64,000 bases of DNA. Origin: Allorhizobium pseudoryzae. Lineage in GTDB: Bacteria; Pseudomonadota; Alphaproteobacteria; Rhizobiales; Rhizobiaceae. A program made the translations under genes and the position numbers. The notes under the pieces are model-generated. The model did not search any database and was not told the DNA's origin. It saw only the letters and a program-made list of their open reading frames with translations. Each line of letters begins with the position of its first letter. The first letter of the stretch is position 1. The stretch covers positions 186,001 through 250,000 of the forward strand of contig NZ_CP049241.1 of NCBI RefSeq assembly GCF_011046245.1. Direction: 5' to 3'. This document shows, piece by piece, positions 36,507-46,200 of the stretch.

Positions 36507-37298
36507 ATGCCCCTTTCCGAAAGCCTGTCTGCAACCGCCGATCAGCTTCTCATCGCCCATCCGCCTCAGCAGATCGCGCTGCTTTTTGCTGTCGCGCTGG
36601 TTGCCGGGCTGGCACGCGGTTTTTCCGGTTTCGGCGGCGCGCTCATCTTCGTGCCGCTGGCAAGTGCACTTGCCGGACCCCGCATCGCCTCACCGCTGCT
36701 GCTGGTGATCGATGCGACGATGACGCTGGGGCTTCTGCCGGATGCGGTCAAACGGGCGAACCGGCGCGACGTGCTGACCATGCTGATCGGGGCGCTGTTC
36801 GGCGTGCCGCTCGGAACGGCAGCACTCGCCTTTGCCCCGCCGCTCATCCTGCGCTGGACGATTTCCGTCATCGTCCTTGGCCTTCTCTGCTTTCTCATCA
36901 GCGGCTGGCGCTACCACGGAAAACCGAAGGCCCCGCTCAGCATCGCGACCGGCGCGGTCTCTGGCGTCTTCGGCGGCGTGGCACAGATGTCCGGGCCGCC
37001 GGTCGTCGCCTACTGGCTGGGCGGCGCCATCCCGCGGGAAACGGTGCGTGCCAATCTCGTGACCTATTTCGCGCTGAGTTCAGTCATTTCCGCGACCTCC
37101 TATATCAGCGCCGGTCTTTTGACTCTCGAAAGCCTGCTTCTGCCGGTCGCAGTCGGCCCGGGTTATGCGATCGGCATCGCCATTGGCTCTGCCCTCTTCG
37201 GCAAAGCGAGCGAACAGACCTTCCGGCGCATCTGCTACGCTCTGATTGCCTCCTCTGCTCTGATCAGCCTGCCGCTCCTGGACAACCTGCTGCGGTAG
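36507..37298 (+). CDS. TauE/SafE-family sulfite/anion exporter-like membrane protein
   Basis: 263 residues, about eight spans, with the duplicated TauE/SafE motif: LVAGLARGFSGFGGALIFVPL in the first half and ATGAVSGVFGGVAQMSGPPVVAYWL in the second. Members export sulfite, sulfoacetate or other organosulfur anions. The substrate here is not known. ATG at 36507 starts just before the first span; an upstream in-frame start at 36468 overlaps the region divergent to the MazG-like gene. Confidence 0.85.
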   Translation: MPLSESLSATADQLLIAHPPQQIALLFAVALVAGLARGFSGFGGALIFVPLASALAGPRIASPLLLVIDATMTLGLLPDAVKRANRRDVLTMLIGALFGVPLGTAALAFAPPLILRWTISVIVLGLLCFLISGWRYHGKPKAPLSIATGAVSGVFGGVAQMSGPPVVAYWLGGAIPRETVRANLVTYFALSSVISATSYISAGLLTLESLLLPVAVGPGYAIGIAIGSALFGKASEQTFRRICYALIASSALISLPLLDNLLR

Positions 37299-37390
37299 AG
37301 CAGGAAACAGCACACGTCTTCAGCAAGACTTAACCTTCTAGGCGCTAGCGTGCGCTTTCTGTTGGGTGGAAGGCAGGTTCGGCGGCACGC

Positions 37391-38446
37391 ATGAGCGTAA
37401 ATCTCGATGCCATTTGGCGCCGTGGCGTCAAGCGCGGCTTGATTGCCGGGGGACTGGAGACCGCACATGTGCTGGCGCGGCTCGGCCTGATGCGCCGTGC
37501 GCGCGGGCGTGGCGCGATCTTCACGCTCCATCACGTTCGTCCGTTTAAGCCCCGCATCATCGAACCGAACGCGCATCTGGAAGTGACGCCGGAATTTCTG
37601 GATCTCGCCATCCGGCGGCTCAGGGAGGACGGATACGACTTCGTGCCGCTCATCGAGGTGCCGGACCGTCTGCGCGCGCCCAAGGACCGGCCTTTTGCCT
37701 GCTTCACGCTGGACGATGGCTATCGCAACAATGCCGAGCATGCGCTGCCGGTGTTCGAGCGGCATGGCGTACCCTTTACGATCTTCATCAATGAGGGCTT
37801 TGCCGATCGCACGCACAGCATCTGGTGGGAAACTCTGGCGGCGATCCTGAATGCCGAACAGAGCCTGCGTTTCGATTTCGGCGCGGGTGAAGAGATTGTT
37901 CCTTTGGCGATGGAAACCCAGAAGCTCGACGCGTTCGACCGCTTTGCGCTGTTCATCCAGAGCGGAGACGAAGCAGAAGCCGTGACCGCGCTTGATGCTC
38001 TGGCCCGCCGCCACGGGGTGGAGCCGTTGAAGATCACCCAGAAGCTGACCATGGGACGCGACGAACTGGTGCGACTGATCCGCCATCCGTTGGCCAGCTT
38101 CGGCGCCCATACCGTCAGCCATCGGGCGCTGAAACGGCTGTCCGACGATGAAGCACGGCGCGAGATGCTGCGCTCGGCCGATTGGCTGGAGGCCTTGACC
38201 GGCGAGCGTCCCGTCACCCTCGCCTATCCCTACGGCACCGATTCGGCCGTGTCCCAGCGCGACCGGACGCTTGCGGCAGAACTCGGTTTTCAGGTGGCCG
38301 TCACCACGCGGCCGGGCACGATCTGCGAACGGTTTTCCGATCACCTGACCGGTCTGCCGCGCATCTCGCTGAACGGATACTATCAAGAACCCCGCTATGT
38401 GGCGGCGCTGGCGTCCGGCATTCCCTTCGCGCTGCACGCCGCCTGA
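37391..38446 (+). CDS. Polysaccharide deacetylase family protein
   Basis: 351 residues. The NodB-homology domain is recognised by ACFTLDDGYRNN (the metal-binding TFDDG motif as TLDDG), the FGAHTVSHRALKRLS histidine pair and LAYPYGT. The N-terminal ~35 residues (VKRGLIAGGLETAHVLARLGLM) form an amphipathic or membrane-associated helix rather than a signal peptide. The family deacetylates N-acetylated sugars in surface polysaccharides or peptidoglycan. No other polysaccharide gene is adjacent, so the substrate cannot be inferred. Confidence 0.88.
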   Translation: MSVNLDAIWRRGVKRGLIAGGLETAHVLARLGLMRRARGRGAIFTLHHVRPFKPRIIEPNAHLEVTPEFLDLAIRRLREDGYDFVPLIEVPDRLRAPKDRPFACFTLDDGYRNNAEHALPVFERHGVPFTIFINEGFADRTHSIWWETLAAILNAEQSLRFDFGAGEEIVPLAMETQKLDAFDRFALFIQSGDEAEAVTALDALARRHGVEPLKITQKLTMGRDELVRLIRHPLASFGAHTVSHRALKRLSDDEARREMLRSADWLEALTGERPVTLAYPYGTDSAVSQRDRTLAAELGFQVAVTTRPGTICERFSDHLTGLPRISLNGYYQEPRYVAALASGIPFALHAA

Positions 38447-38467
38447 CGGTTCTGCCTGATCTCGCCC

Positions 38468-39088
38468 TTACGGATACATCCGCGTCTTCGACCAGCCCTG
38501 CCCGCCCTCTGCATGGCGGAATTCCACGCGGTCGTGCAGGCGGAACGGCCGATCGTGCCAGAACTCGATCGACTGCGGCTCGATGCGGAAACCGGACCAG
38601 TGCGGCGGACGCGGGATCTCGCCGATCGCATAACGCGCGGTGTATTCGGCCACCGCCTTTTCCAGCGCGAATCGGCCTTCCAGCGGACGGGACTGCTTGG
38701 ACGCCCAGGCGCCGATGCGGCTGCCGCGGGGACGCGAGGCGTAATAGGCATCCGCCTCGTCATCGGAAACGACGCTGACCGGACCGCGTACCCGCACCTG
38801 ACGGCGCAGCGACTTCCAGTGGAAGCACATCGCCGCCTTCTTCTGGCCCAGGATTTCCCGGCCCTTCTGGCTCTCGAAATTGGTATAGAAGACGAAACCG
38901 CGCTCATCGAAGCCTTTCAGCAACACCATGCGCACATTCGGCAGCCCGTCGGCATCCACGGTTGCGAGCGCAACCGCGTTCGGATCATTGATCTCGGAGG
39001 CTTCCGCATCCTTCAACCACGTGGCAAAGAGGGCAAAGGGCTCGTTCTCTTCGGTGAAGTCACCAGCTGTTAACCGTTCTTCCGACAT
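38468..39088 (-). CDS. pdxH: Pyridoxamine 5'-phosphate oxidase
   Basis: 206 residues with PdxH landmarks: [40 protein letters not shown] (FMN/PLP binding), [19 protein letters not shown] and the C-terminal [24 protein letters not shown]. It makes PLP from PNP or PMP using FMN. ATG at 39088 matches the family start; longer in-frame starts run into the divergent lipoprotein gene. PLP made here serves enzymes such as ThrC. Confidence 0.96.
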   Translation of the reverse strand: MSEERLTAGDFTEENEPFALFATWLKDAEASEINDPNAVALATVDADGLPNVRMVLLKGFDERGFVFYTNFESQKGREILGQKKAAMCFHWKSLRRQVRVRGPVSVVSDDEADAYYASRPRGSRIGAWASKQSRPLEGRFALEKAVAEYTARYAIGEIPRPPHWSGFRIEPQSIEFWHDRPFRLHDRVEFRHAEGGQGWSKTRMYP

Positions 39089-39153
39089 ATTGACTAAAAC
39101 GCTCCTGATCTGATCGAATGCAGCCGTAGGACCTTTTCCGGATTGGACGCAAG

Positions 39154-39609
39154 GTGGCAGTGACTGATACGACAAAAAACCGCATTGGACTGCCCCTGTC
39201 ATTTCCGGTTCGGACATTCGCATTCATTTTCCTCGCAGCGGCCGTCTCCGGCTGCACCAGCGGCAGCCTCGACCTTTTCGAGGGCGCCAGCAAGGTGGAT
39301 CGCAACATCTCGACCGCCACCGTGCCGAAGCCGCCGCAGGAAACCGTCGCCGACCAGATCACCATCCTGAATGCCGTCACCTCCACGGATCTTTCCAAGC
39401 TGGGTGATTCGCCGCTTCCCTGGGCCAATACGACAACCGGAAGCGCCGGCGTCGTCTCGTCGATCCACGAAGCGAGCCGCAACGGCACCACCTGCCGGGA
39501 CTTCATCACCACCCGCCATGCCTTCGACGGCATTGCCCAATACCGGGGCAGCGCCTGCCTCGATCCTGCCGGTCGCTGGATGCTCGTCTCCTTTGCGGCG
39601 CGCTCCTGA
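39154..39609 (+). CDS. RT0821/Lpp0805-like surface lipoprotein
   Basis: 151 residues with a lipoprotein signal ([16 protein letters not shown], lipobox VSGC) and the C-terminal pattern [33 protein letters not shown] seen in the RT0821/Lpp0805 surface-protein family (17-kDa-antigen-like C-terminus). The start is GTG at 39154, with a second GTG at 39160 as an alternative. It is probably outer-membrane anchored. Function unknown. It is divergent from pdxH and followed by a terminator at 39632. Confidence 0.8.
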   Translation: MAVTDTTKNRIGLPLSFPVRTFAFIFLAAAVSGCTSGSLDLFEGASKVDRNISTATVPKPPQETVADQITILNAVTSTDLSKLGDSPLPWANTTTGSAGVVSSIHEASRNGTTCRDFITTRHAFDGIAQYRGSACLDPAGRWMLVSFAARS

Positions 39610-39631
39610 GACGCTCCTGATCGCTCTTGGC

Positions 39632-39657
39632 GCTTACCTTCCGGTAAGCTTAATTTT
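39632..39657 (+). terminator. Probable terminator after the lipoprotein gene
   Basis: A 7-bp stem GCTTACC / GGTAAGC with loop TTCC is followed by TTAATTTT. The tail is short but T-rich. Confidence 0.65.
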
Positions 39658-39820
39658 AGATCCAGCTTTCGCGTAAAAGCATATTTACCGGTTCTGCCGC
39701 TACCGTTCCTCCCATCGACGCCTCGGCCGGTCAGCCGGAACCCGAGGCTCATTTTGGGAGTTCATGCGAGGCAGCCTGTCGCCATATCGGGACGGCGCCC
39801 TCTTTTGACCGGTGGCTTTG

Positions 39821-40975
39821 ATGCGCGATCCTTATTCCATTCTCGGCGTACGACGGGACGCACCTGCAGACGAGATCAAAGCAGCATGGCGTACGAAAGC
39901 CAAGACGCTGCACCCGGACCATAACCAGGACGATCCAACCGCGGCACAGCGTTTTGCCGAGATGGGCCAGGCCTATGACGTGCTGAAGGATCCGGAGCGC
40001 AGGCGGCGTTATGACCGGGCGGTCGAAACGCAGCAAACGATCATGCAGCAGCGCGAGGTGCAGCGGCAGGCCGAGGAACGGGCCAAGGCGGCGCGCGCCA
40101 AGGCCGAACAGGTAATGGAAGAACTTGCCCGGGCCAACGTGCAGGCCGGCGGTCAGGCAAAGGCCAAGACCGGGACACAGGGTCAGGCCTCCGGCGCCAG
40201 CGCAGCCGAAACGCCGGAAGAAATGGTCGAACGCATCTTCGGCACCTCCGCCGAGGCAAGAGCCGCGGGTGCCAAGCTTCACGAGCAGCAGCAGGCCCAG
40301 GCAAAGGCCGACGGCGCATCACAGGACGGCGCAGATGCCGAACCCGGGGCGGAGGCCGGTGCTGCGTCCGACACGACACCGAAGCCGGCGCCTCCCCTGC
40401 CGCTTCAGGCGCTGGAACTGATCACCTCGCTGATGCGCCGCATTCGCGGCGAAGTACCGCCGCCGGAAAAGGCGCCCGACCTGCTGGCCACCGCCAAGGT
40501 GACGCTCGACGACATGCTGAAGCTGAACGTGGCGACGGTGGCACTCTCCGACGGTCGCGATGTACGCCTGCCGCTGGAGGCCGGCATGACCGACGGCCAG
40601 GAGATCCGGATGAAGGGACAGGGCTTGCGTCTTCAGGGCATGCAGCGCGGCGATCTCGTCGTCACGCTCAAGATGGCCCGCGACGAGCGCTTCCAGGTGG
40701 ACGGTTACGATCTGCACACGGTTCTGTCGATCTCCCTCGAGGATGCCGTCCTCGGCGGCGAACATGAGGTGGAGACACCGGGCGGCAAGATCCCGATTTC
40801 GGTTCCGGCCTGGTCCGGTTCGGACCAAAGCGTTACCGTTCCGGGCCTCGGCCTCCTGAAGGAAGGCGGCGAACGCGGCGATCTGATCGTTGAACTGCGC
40901 GTCATCCTGTGGGAAAAACCGGACGCCAAGGTGGTCGACCTGATGCGCCACATGCGCCACGGCCTGTTTGTTTGA
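39821..40975 (+). CDS. DnaJ-like co-chaperone (type II, CbpA-like)
   Basis: 384 residues. J domain at residues 1-70 with HPD at 31-33 (YSILGVRRDAPADEIKAAWRTKAKTLHPDH). A long Ala/Gln-rich, charged linker follows (~75-200), without the zinc fingers of DnaJ, and then the two C-terminal substrate-binding domains (VTLDDMLKLNVATVALSDGRDVRLPLEAGMTDGQEIRMKGQG; VLSISLEDAVLGGEHEVETPGGKI). It stimulates a DnaK-type Hsp70. ATG at 39821 opens the J domain directly. It precedes fabI, probably as a separate unit. Confidence 0.92.
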   Translation: MRDPYSILGVRRDAPADEIKAAWRTKAKTLHPDHNQDDPTAAQRFAEMGQAYDVLKDPERRRRYDRAVETQQTIMQQREVQRQAEERAKAARAKAEQVMEELARANVQAGGQAKAKTGTQGQASGASAAETPEEMVERIFGTSAEARAAGAKLHEQQQAQAKADGASQDGADAEPGAEAGAASDTTPKPAPPLPLQALELITSLMRRIRGEVPPPEKAPDLLATAKVTLDDMLKLNVATVALSDGRDVRLPLEAGMTDGQEIRMKGQGLRLQGMQRGDLVVTLKMARDERFQVDGYDLHTVLSISLEDAVLGGEHEVETPGGKIPISVPAWSGSDQSVTVPGLGLLKEGGERGDLIVELRVILWEKPDAKVVDLMRHMRHGLFV

Positions 40976-41106
40976 AACTTTTGCGACAGTTTCCAGCCCG
41001 CGCACCCTTTGTTACGCTGGCTTACAGGAGATGATCCCCGTCAAGCTTGAACGCGCTGGCGGGCTATGCCATAGGCATCCTTCGTTGATAGTTCAGAGGG
41101 ACGAGT

Positions 41107-41925
41107 ATGGCTCAGGCATCTGGCCTCATGGCAGGCAAACGTGGCATCATCATGGGTGTCGCGAACAATCGCTCTATCGCTTGGGGGATTGCTAAGGCCA
41201 TTCATGCTCAGGGCGGCGAAGTGGCGTTCACCTATCAGGGCGACGCAATCAAGAAGCGTGTCGAACCGCTGGCCGCCGAACTCGGCGCGGTCCTCGCTGG
41301 AAATTGCGACGTCGCGGACGAAGCTTCGATCGATGCCGTCTTTGCCGATATCGAGCAGCGCTGGGGCAAGATCGACTTCCTGGTGCACGCGATCGGCTTT
41401 TCCGACAAGGACGAACTGACCGGCCGTTACGTGGATACCACGCCGGAAAACTTCGCCAAGACCATGCAGATCTCGGTCTACTCCTTCACCTCGGTTGCGC
41501 GCCGGGCGGAGAAGCTGATGACCGATGGCGGCTCCATGCTGACGCTCACCTATTACGGTGCCGAGAAGGTCATGCCGAACTACAACGTCATGGGCGTTGC
41601 GAAGGCGGCTCTCGAAGCGAGCGTAAAATATCTCGCCGTCGATCTCGGCCCGAAGAACATTCGCGTCAACGCGATCTCGGCCGGCCCGATCAAGACGCTG
41701 GCCGCTTCCGGCATCGGCGATTTCCGCTATATTCTGAAGTGGAACGAATACAACGCACCGCTGCGCCGCACCGTGTCGATCGAGGAAGTGGGTGATGTTG
41801 GGCTCTACATGCTCTCCGACCTGTCCCGTTCGGTGACCGGCGAAGTGCATCACGCCGACAGCGGCTACCATGTCATCGGCATGAAGGCCGTGGACGCACC
41901 GGACATTTCGGTCGTCAAAGATTGA
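41107..41925 (+). CDS. fabI: Enoyl-[acyl-carrier-protein] reductase (NADH)
   Basis: 272 residues, SDR fold. The nucleotide-binding region is GKRGIIMGVANNRSIAWGIAKA. The FabI active site appears as Y-x6-K in NYNVMGVAKAALEASVKYLA. It completes each round of fatty-acid elongation. A GAGGGACG site precedes ATG at 41107. The histidine phosphatase gene begins 27 bp downstream, a conserved rhizobial pairing. Confidence 0.96.
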   Translation: MAQASGLMAGKRGIIMGVANNRSIAWGIAKAIHAQGGEVAFTYQGDAIKKRVEPLAAELGAVLAGNCDVADEASIDAVFADIEQRWGKIDFLVHAIGFSDKDELTGRYVDTTPENFAKTMQISVYSFTSVARRAEKLMTDGGSMLTLTYYGAEKVMPNYNVMGVAKAALEASVKYLAVDLGPKNIRVNAISAGPIKTLAASGIGDFRYILKWNEYNAPLRRTVSIEEVGDVGLYMLSDLSRSVTGEVHHADSGYHVIGMKAVDAPDISVVKD

Positions 41926-41951
41926 TCTGAACGCATCCGAAGGCAGGCACC

Positions 41952-42548
41952 GTGCTCATCTACATGATCCGCCACGGGCAGACCGACTGGAATGCCGAAG
42001 GCAGGCTTCAGGGCCAGAAGGACATCGGGCTGAACGACAAGGGGCGCGCGCAGGCGCGCCACAATGGCGCGACGCTTCGCATGCTGGTCGGCGACCGTGT
42101 GGGGGCGTTCGATTTCGTCGCCTCTCCCCTCTCCCGCACCCGCGAGACGATGCAGCTCGCACGCGGGGAAATGGGGCTCGACCCGCTCGACTACCGCACC
42201 GACGACCGGCTGGTCGAACTGTCCTTCGGGGACTGGGAGGGCCATACGCTGGACGAGATCCGGGCTGTGGCGCCGGATCGTCTCAAGATGCGCTCCCGGC
42301 AAAAATGGGCTTTCATTCCGCCCGGCCCCGATGCCGAAAGCTATGAGATCCTGTCATGGCGGGTGGGCGCCTGGCTACAATCGGTGGAGAAACCCACCGT
42401 CTGCGTCAGCCATGGCGGCGTCATCCGGTCGGTGCTGAAGCTCGTCGGCGGGTGGGATGAACTTGAGGCGGCCCGCTGCGATATCCCGCAGGACCGCGTG
42501 CTGGTCATCGAGCGCGACAAGGATCGCGCCGAGTGGCACCAGATCTAA
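41952..42548 (+). CDS. Histidine phosphatase family protein (phosphoglycerate-mutase-like)
   Basis: 198 residues with the RHG motif MIRHGQTDWNAEGRLQGQKDIGLND, the conserved arginine in SPLSRTRETM, the glutamate in ELSFGDWEGHTLDE and the second histidine in VSHGGVIRSV. It is of the cofactor-independent-looking phosphatase type rather than a true glycolytic mutase. Start is GTG at 41952. It follows fabI closely, so the two are likely cotranscribed. Physiological substrate unknown. Confidence 0.9.
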   Translation: MLIYMIRHGQTDWNAEGRLQGQKDIGLNDKGRAQARHNGATLRMLVGDRVGAFDFVASPLSRTRETMQLARGEMGLDPLDYRTDDRLVELSFGDWEGHTLDEIRAVAPDRLKMRSRQKWAFIPPGPDAESYEILSWRVGAWLQSVEKPTVCVSHGGVIRSVLKLVGGWDELEAARCDIPQDRVLVIERDKDRAEWHQI

Positions 42549-42564
42549 GACCTCTTTTTTCGTC

Positions 42565-42825
42565 TTATTGCATGACCTGCAGGTCATCCACCATGCGGTT
42601 GCCATCGACCACCGTATAGAAGACGACAACCTTCACACCCGCGCTCAGGCCGTCGAAGTTGAACTCCTCCGGCACCTTGTAGACCTTCCCGTCATCGAGG
42701 GTGAGGTTGAGCTTCTTGGTGTCCACTGCCTTAATGGTCGCCTCCACGTCCATGCTCTGCGAGAAGGCAGACAGGGGAGACAGCAGGCTTGCCGTGGCCA
42801 GAAGGGCGGAAATCAGGATGCGCAT
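42565..42825 (-). CDS. DUF1344 secreted protein
   Basis: 86 residues with a signal peptide (RILISALLATASLLSPLSAFSQ) and the DUF1344 core VEATIKAVDTKKLNLTLDDGKVYKVPEEFNFDGLSAGVKVVVFYTVVDGNRMVDDL, a small beta-barrel found mainly in Rhizobiales. It is periplasmic, with unknown function. ATG at 42825 gives the signal peptide its normal length. It converges on the phosphatase gene. Confidence 0.85.
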   Translation of the reverse strand: MRILISALLATASLLSPLSAFSQSMDVEATIKAVDTKKLNLTLDDGKVYKVPEEFNFDGLSAGVKVVVFYTVVDGNRMVDDLQVMQ

Positions 42826-43215
42826 CTGTGGAACTCTCATGAATCAAGCAAGCCTTACAGAGAACCGTTTTCTCGTTCGAATGTGGCGAAATTTGCCCGC
42901 TATGGCGACAATTTTATTATAATAGGACGCATTGTCCCCACGGACTGGGCGAGAAAGCCATTCTGGCGCAATCGCGCCTTTCAGGCAAATGCGCACCCGG
43001 ACAGACAAGATCGTATCCTTCCCCCGAGTCTTGCTGTCATCCGCTGTAAAACGCTCTCTTGACCGGAAGGTCTGGCGGAGGGGTTAAGCGCAAACCACTA
43101 GAAATCCCCCTCAAGTTTATGGGCCCAAGCGCAATCGGATGTTAACTGGCGGGCCGTAACTTCCTTGAAAAGCTCGGTAATACAGGGAAGGTCCAGGCGC
43201 TTGCTCTCCAGGCTC
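42826..43215. other. Gene-free 390-bp divergent intergenic region
   Basis: No coding frame, RNA gene or repeat that I can support lies between the DUF1344 gene and the large GGDEF-EAL gene. An AT-rich patch at about 42911-42930 (AATTTTATTATAATAG) is a candidate promoter for the DUF1344 gene, and a GANTC sequence (GAGTC) is at about 43026. Confidence 0.5.
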
Positions 43216-46200
43216 ATGATGAACAGGCACATGGACCATGCGTATCGACGGTATCGTGGCCCGATCGCCATTGCCGTTGCCATCGCCTTGATGGTCATCT
43301 GTGGCGGCGTCGTCATGGATTACCAACGGACGAAAAGCCATCAGCTTGCCCTCAAGGAAGCGGCCGACCTCAACGTCAATGTCATCCTGAAGCAGTTGAT
43401 CGAGCGGCTGGACAACCAGTTGTTTGCCGCCGACGGTCTTGCGCATACGTTGAAGGAGCATGGCAGCTTCGCCGTGCAATCCATTGATGAGCCGGTTCGC
43501 CATGAGCTGGAGCGCAGTCCTGCCTTGCTGGCCGTTGTCATCGCACCGAACAATCAGCTCGCGCGGCTCATCACCAGGACCACGGCCATCGGCGACGGCA
43601 CGCATCCTCTGAACGGCACCGTCGCCGGCATCAATGTGGACAACCTTGCACGGCAGCTTCGCGACTTCGATGCGTCCGACCGCAGCCTGCTTGTGGAAAG
43701 CGCCGAAGACACGACGCTGACGCTGGCGGTGCCGCTGACGGATGCCAAGGGACGCGATTGGGGAACGCTCGCCCTGTTGATCGACGAGCATCAGTTCCTG
43801 CTCGACGCGGGCATCAGCCCCTCGACCTCCACCATGAACATTCAGGAGACCACCAAGACCGGCTGGATGCATGTCTCCATCCAGCACCTGGGCTCTACGG
43901 GCACAACCCGGCTGACGGGGACGGATCTGTCCGACCTGGCGCCGATCGTCTCGTCCATTCCGGTCCCAGGCGGTGCCTGGGAGATTGCCGCCGCACCGCA
44001 TGGCGGCTGGGATGCCGCACCGGACGATCAGGGATCCTTCCGGCTGCTTCTTGCCTTCGGCGGCTTTGCAACCATCATCCCCGTCTTCGTGGCGAGCGTG
44101 CTGGTGGCCGAACGCAACCGGCACATCACGATGTTGAAGTCGCGGGAATCGAAGCTCGTCGAGTTGTCGCAGCGTTTCAGCCTCGCCATGGAAACGTCCA
44201 ATATCGGCATCTGGGAAGTCACGGGCGACAACCATCTCTCCTGGGATGCGCGCGCCGCCGCTCTTCACGGCCATTTCGGCGAGGTGGCGGACAACCGCCT
44301 CGAGGAATGGCTTCAGTCGGTCTATCCCGAGGATCTCGATGCCGCCGAGGCGCATTTCTTTACCTGCATCTGCTCGACCGGCCCCTGTTCGCAGGTCTAT
44401 CGCGTGCAAACGCCAGAAGGAGATGTCCGTTATCTGAGATCCGCGGGTGCCAGCTACCGCAATGCCGATGGCACGACGCGCACCACCGGCATCGTCTGGG
44501 ACATCACCTCCGACATGATGGTGAACCAGACGCTGCGCAGCGCCAAGGAAGACAGCGACATCAAAAACGCCGAGCTGGAACTGGCGCTTGAGGAACTTTC
44601 GAACCGCGAGCAGGAACTGGAAGAACTGTCCAGCCGCCTTGACCTGGCGCTCGCCTCCTACAATTGCGGGATCTGGGAATCGAACCTCGAGACGGGGAAG
44701 GAAATCTGGGACGCTCGCATGTGCCAGCTCTACAACGTCCCGTACACGGACGGCGTCATTGCCAGCGACAAGTGGATCAGCCTCATCCATCCCGATGACC
44801 GCCCCCGGGCTGAAGAGATACGCCCGAAGTTTCCGCGCGGCGACCAGAACTCTCTCACCGTGCGCGTTCCCCTGCCCGACGGCAGCATCCGCTACGTCCG
44901 CTCGTTCGGCAAAAGCCACGTGATGCGGGACGGCGCCCGCAAGATTGTCGGTATTGCCTTCGATGCGACCGAAGACATGCGGATGACCCAGGAGATCGAG
45001 GCCGCCAAGCACGAGGCGGAAGCCAAGAACATCGAGCTGGAGCTGGCGCTGGACGAGCTGTCGAACCGCGAACAGGATCTCGAGGAACTCTCCAGCCGTC
45101 TCGACCTGGCACTGGCTTCCTATAATTGCGGAATCTGGGAAGCCACGCCGCAAGACCGCACGGAAGTGTGGGATGCCCGCATGTGCCAGCTTTACGGCAT
45201 TGCCTCGACGGGTCGGACCGTCACGAACGAACAATGGCTTGCCATGGTTCACCCCGATGACCGGGAAATGGCACTGCACATCTCGCCCAACCTGCCCGTT
45301 TCCATGAAGGAACCGCTGACAGTGCGCGTGCCGCAGCCGGATGGCAGCATCCGTTACGTGCGCTCCTTCGGCAAGGCACACAGCATGCGCGACGGGACGG
45401 TGAAGATCGTCGGCATCGCGTTCGACGTGACGCAGGACATGCGCCTCACCCAGCAGCTGCAGATCGCCAAGCGGGATGCCGAGGCCAAGAACGTCGAGCT
45501 GGAACTGGCGAAACAGAGCATCGAGCACAACGCGCTGCACGATCCGCTGACCTTGCTCGGCAACCGCCGCAAGCTCGATCTGGAGCTCGACGCCTTGTCG
45601 CGGGACAGCCAGAGCTCCCGCCTGAGCGCGACGATCCTGCATCTCGACCTCGACCGCTTCAAGCAGATCAACGACACGCTGGGCCACGCCGCCGGTGACG
45701 CGATGCTGACGCATACGGCGACGATCCTGCGCAACGTCGTGGGCGCCGGGGCCGTCGTTGCCCGCATCGGCGGCGACGAATTCGTCATTCTCCTGCGCCA
45801 TACCGCCGATACGGCGGAGGTCTCGGAGCTTGCCAACCGCATCATCAGCGAGTTCCGCCAGCCGATGGATTTCGACGGTTTCTCCTGTCGCTGCGGTGTC
45901 TCCATCGGGATTGCCCAGGCCAACGGCATGCGCATCGATGCCCGTCGCCTGCTGATCAATGCCGACATTGCGCTTTACCGGGCCAAGGCCGAGGGGCGTA
46001 ACCGCTTCGAGTTCTTCACCCAGAACCTGCAGGCGGAGATCATCACGCACAAGCGCACGGCCGACGAGTTGCTGAGCGCGATCGAAAACGGAGAATTCAC
46101 AGCCTGGTACCAGCCACAGTTCTGCGCCGATTCCCGCGAAATGGTTGGCGTCGAAGCGCTTGTGCGCTGGAACCATCCCTATCGCGGCATCGTCGCGCCG

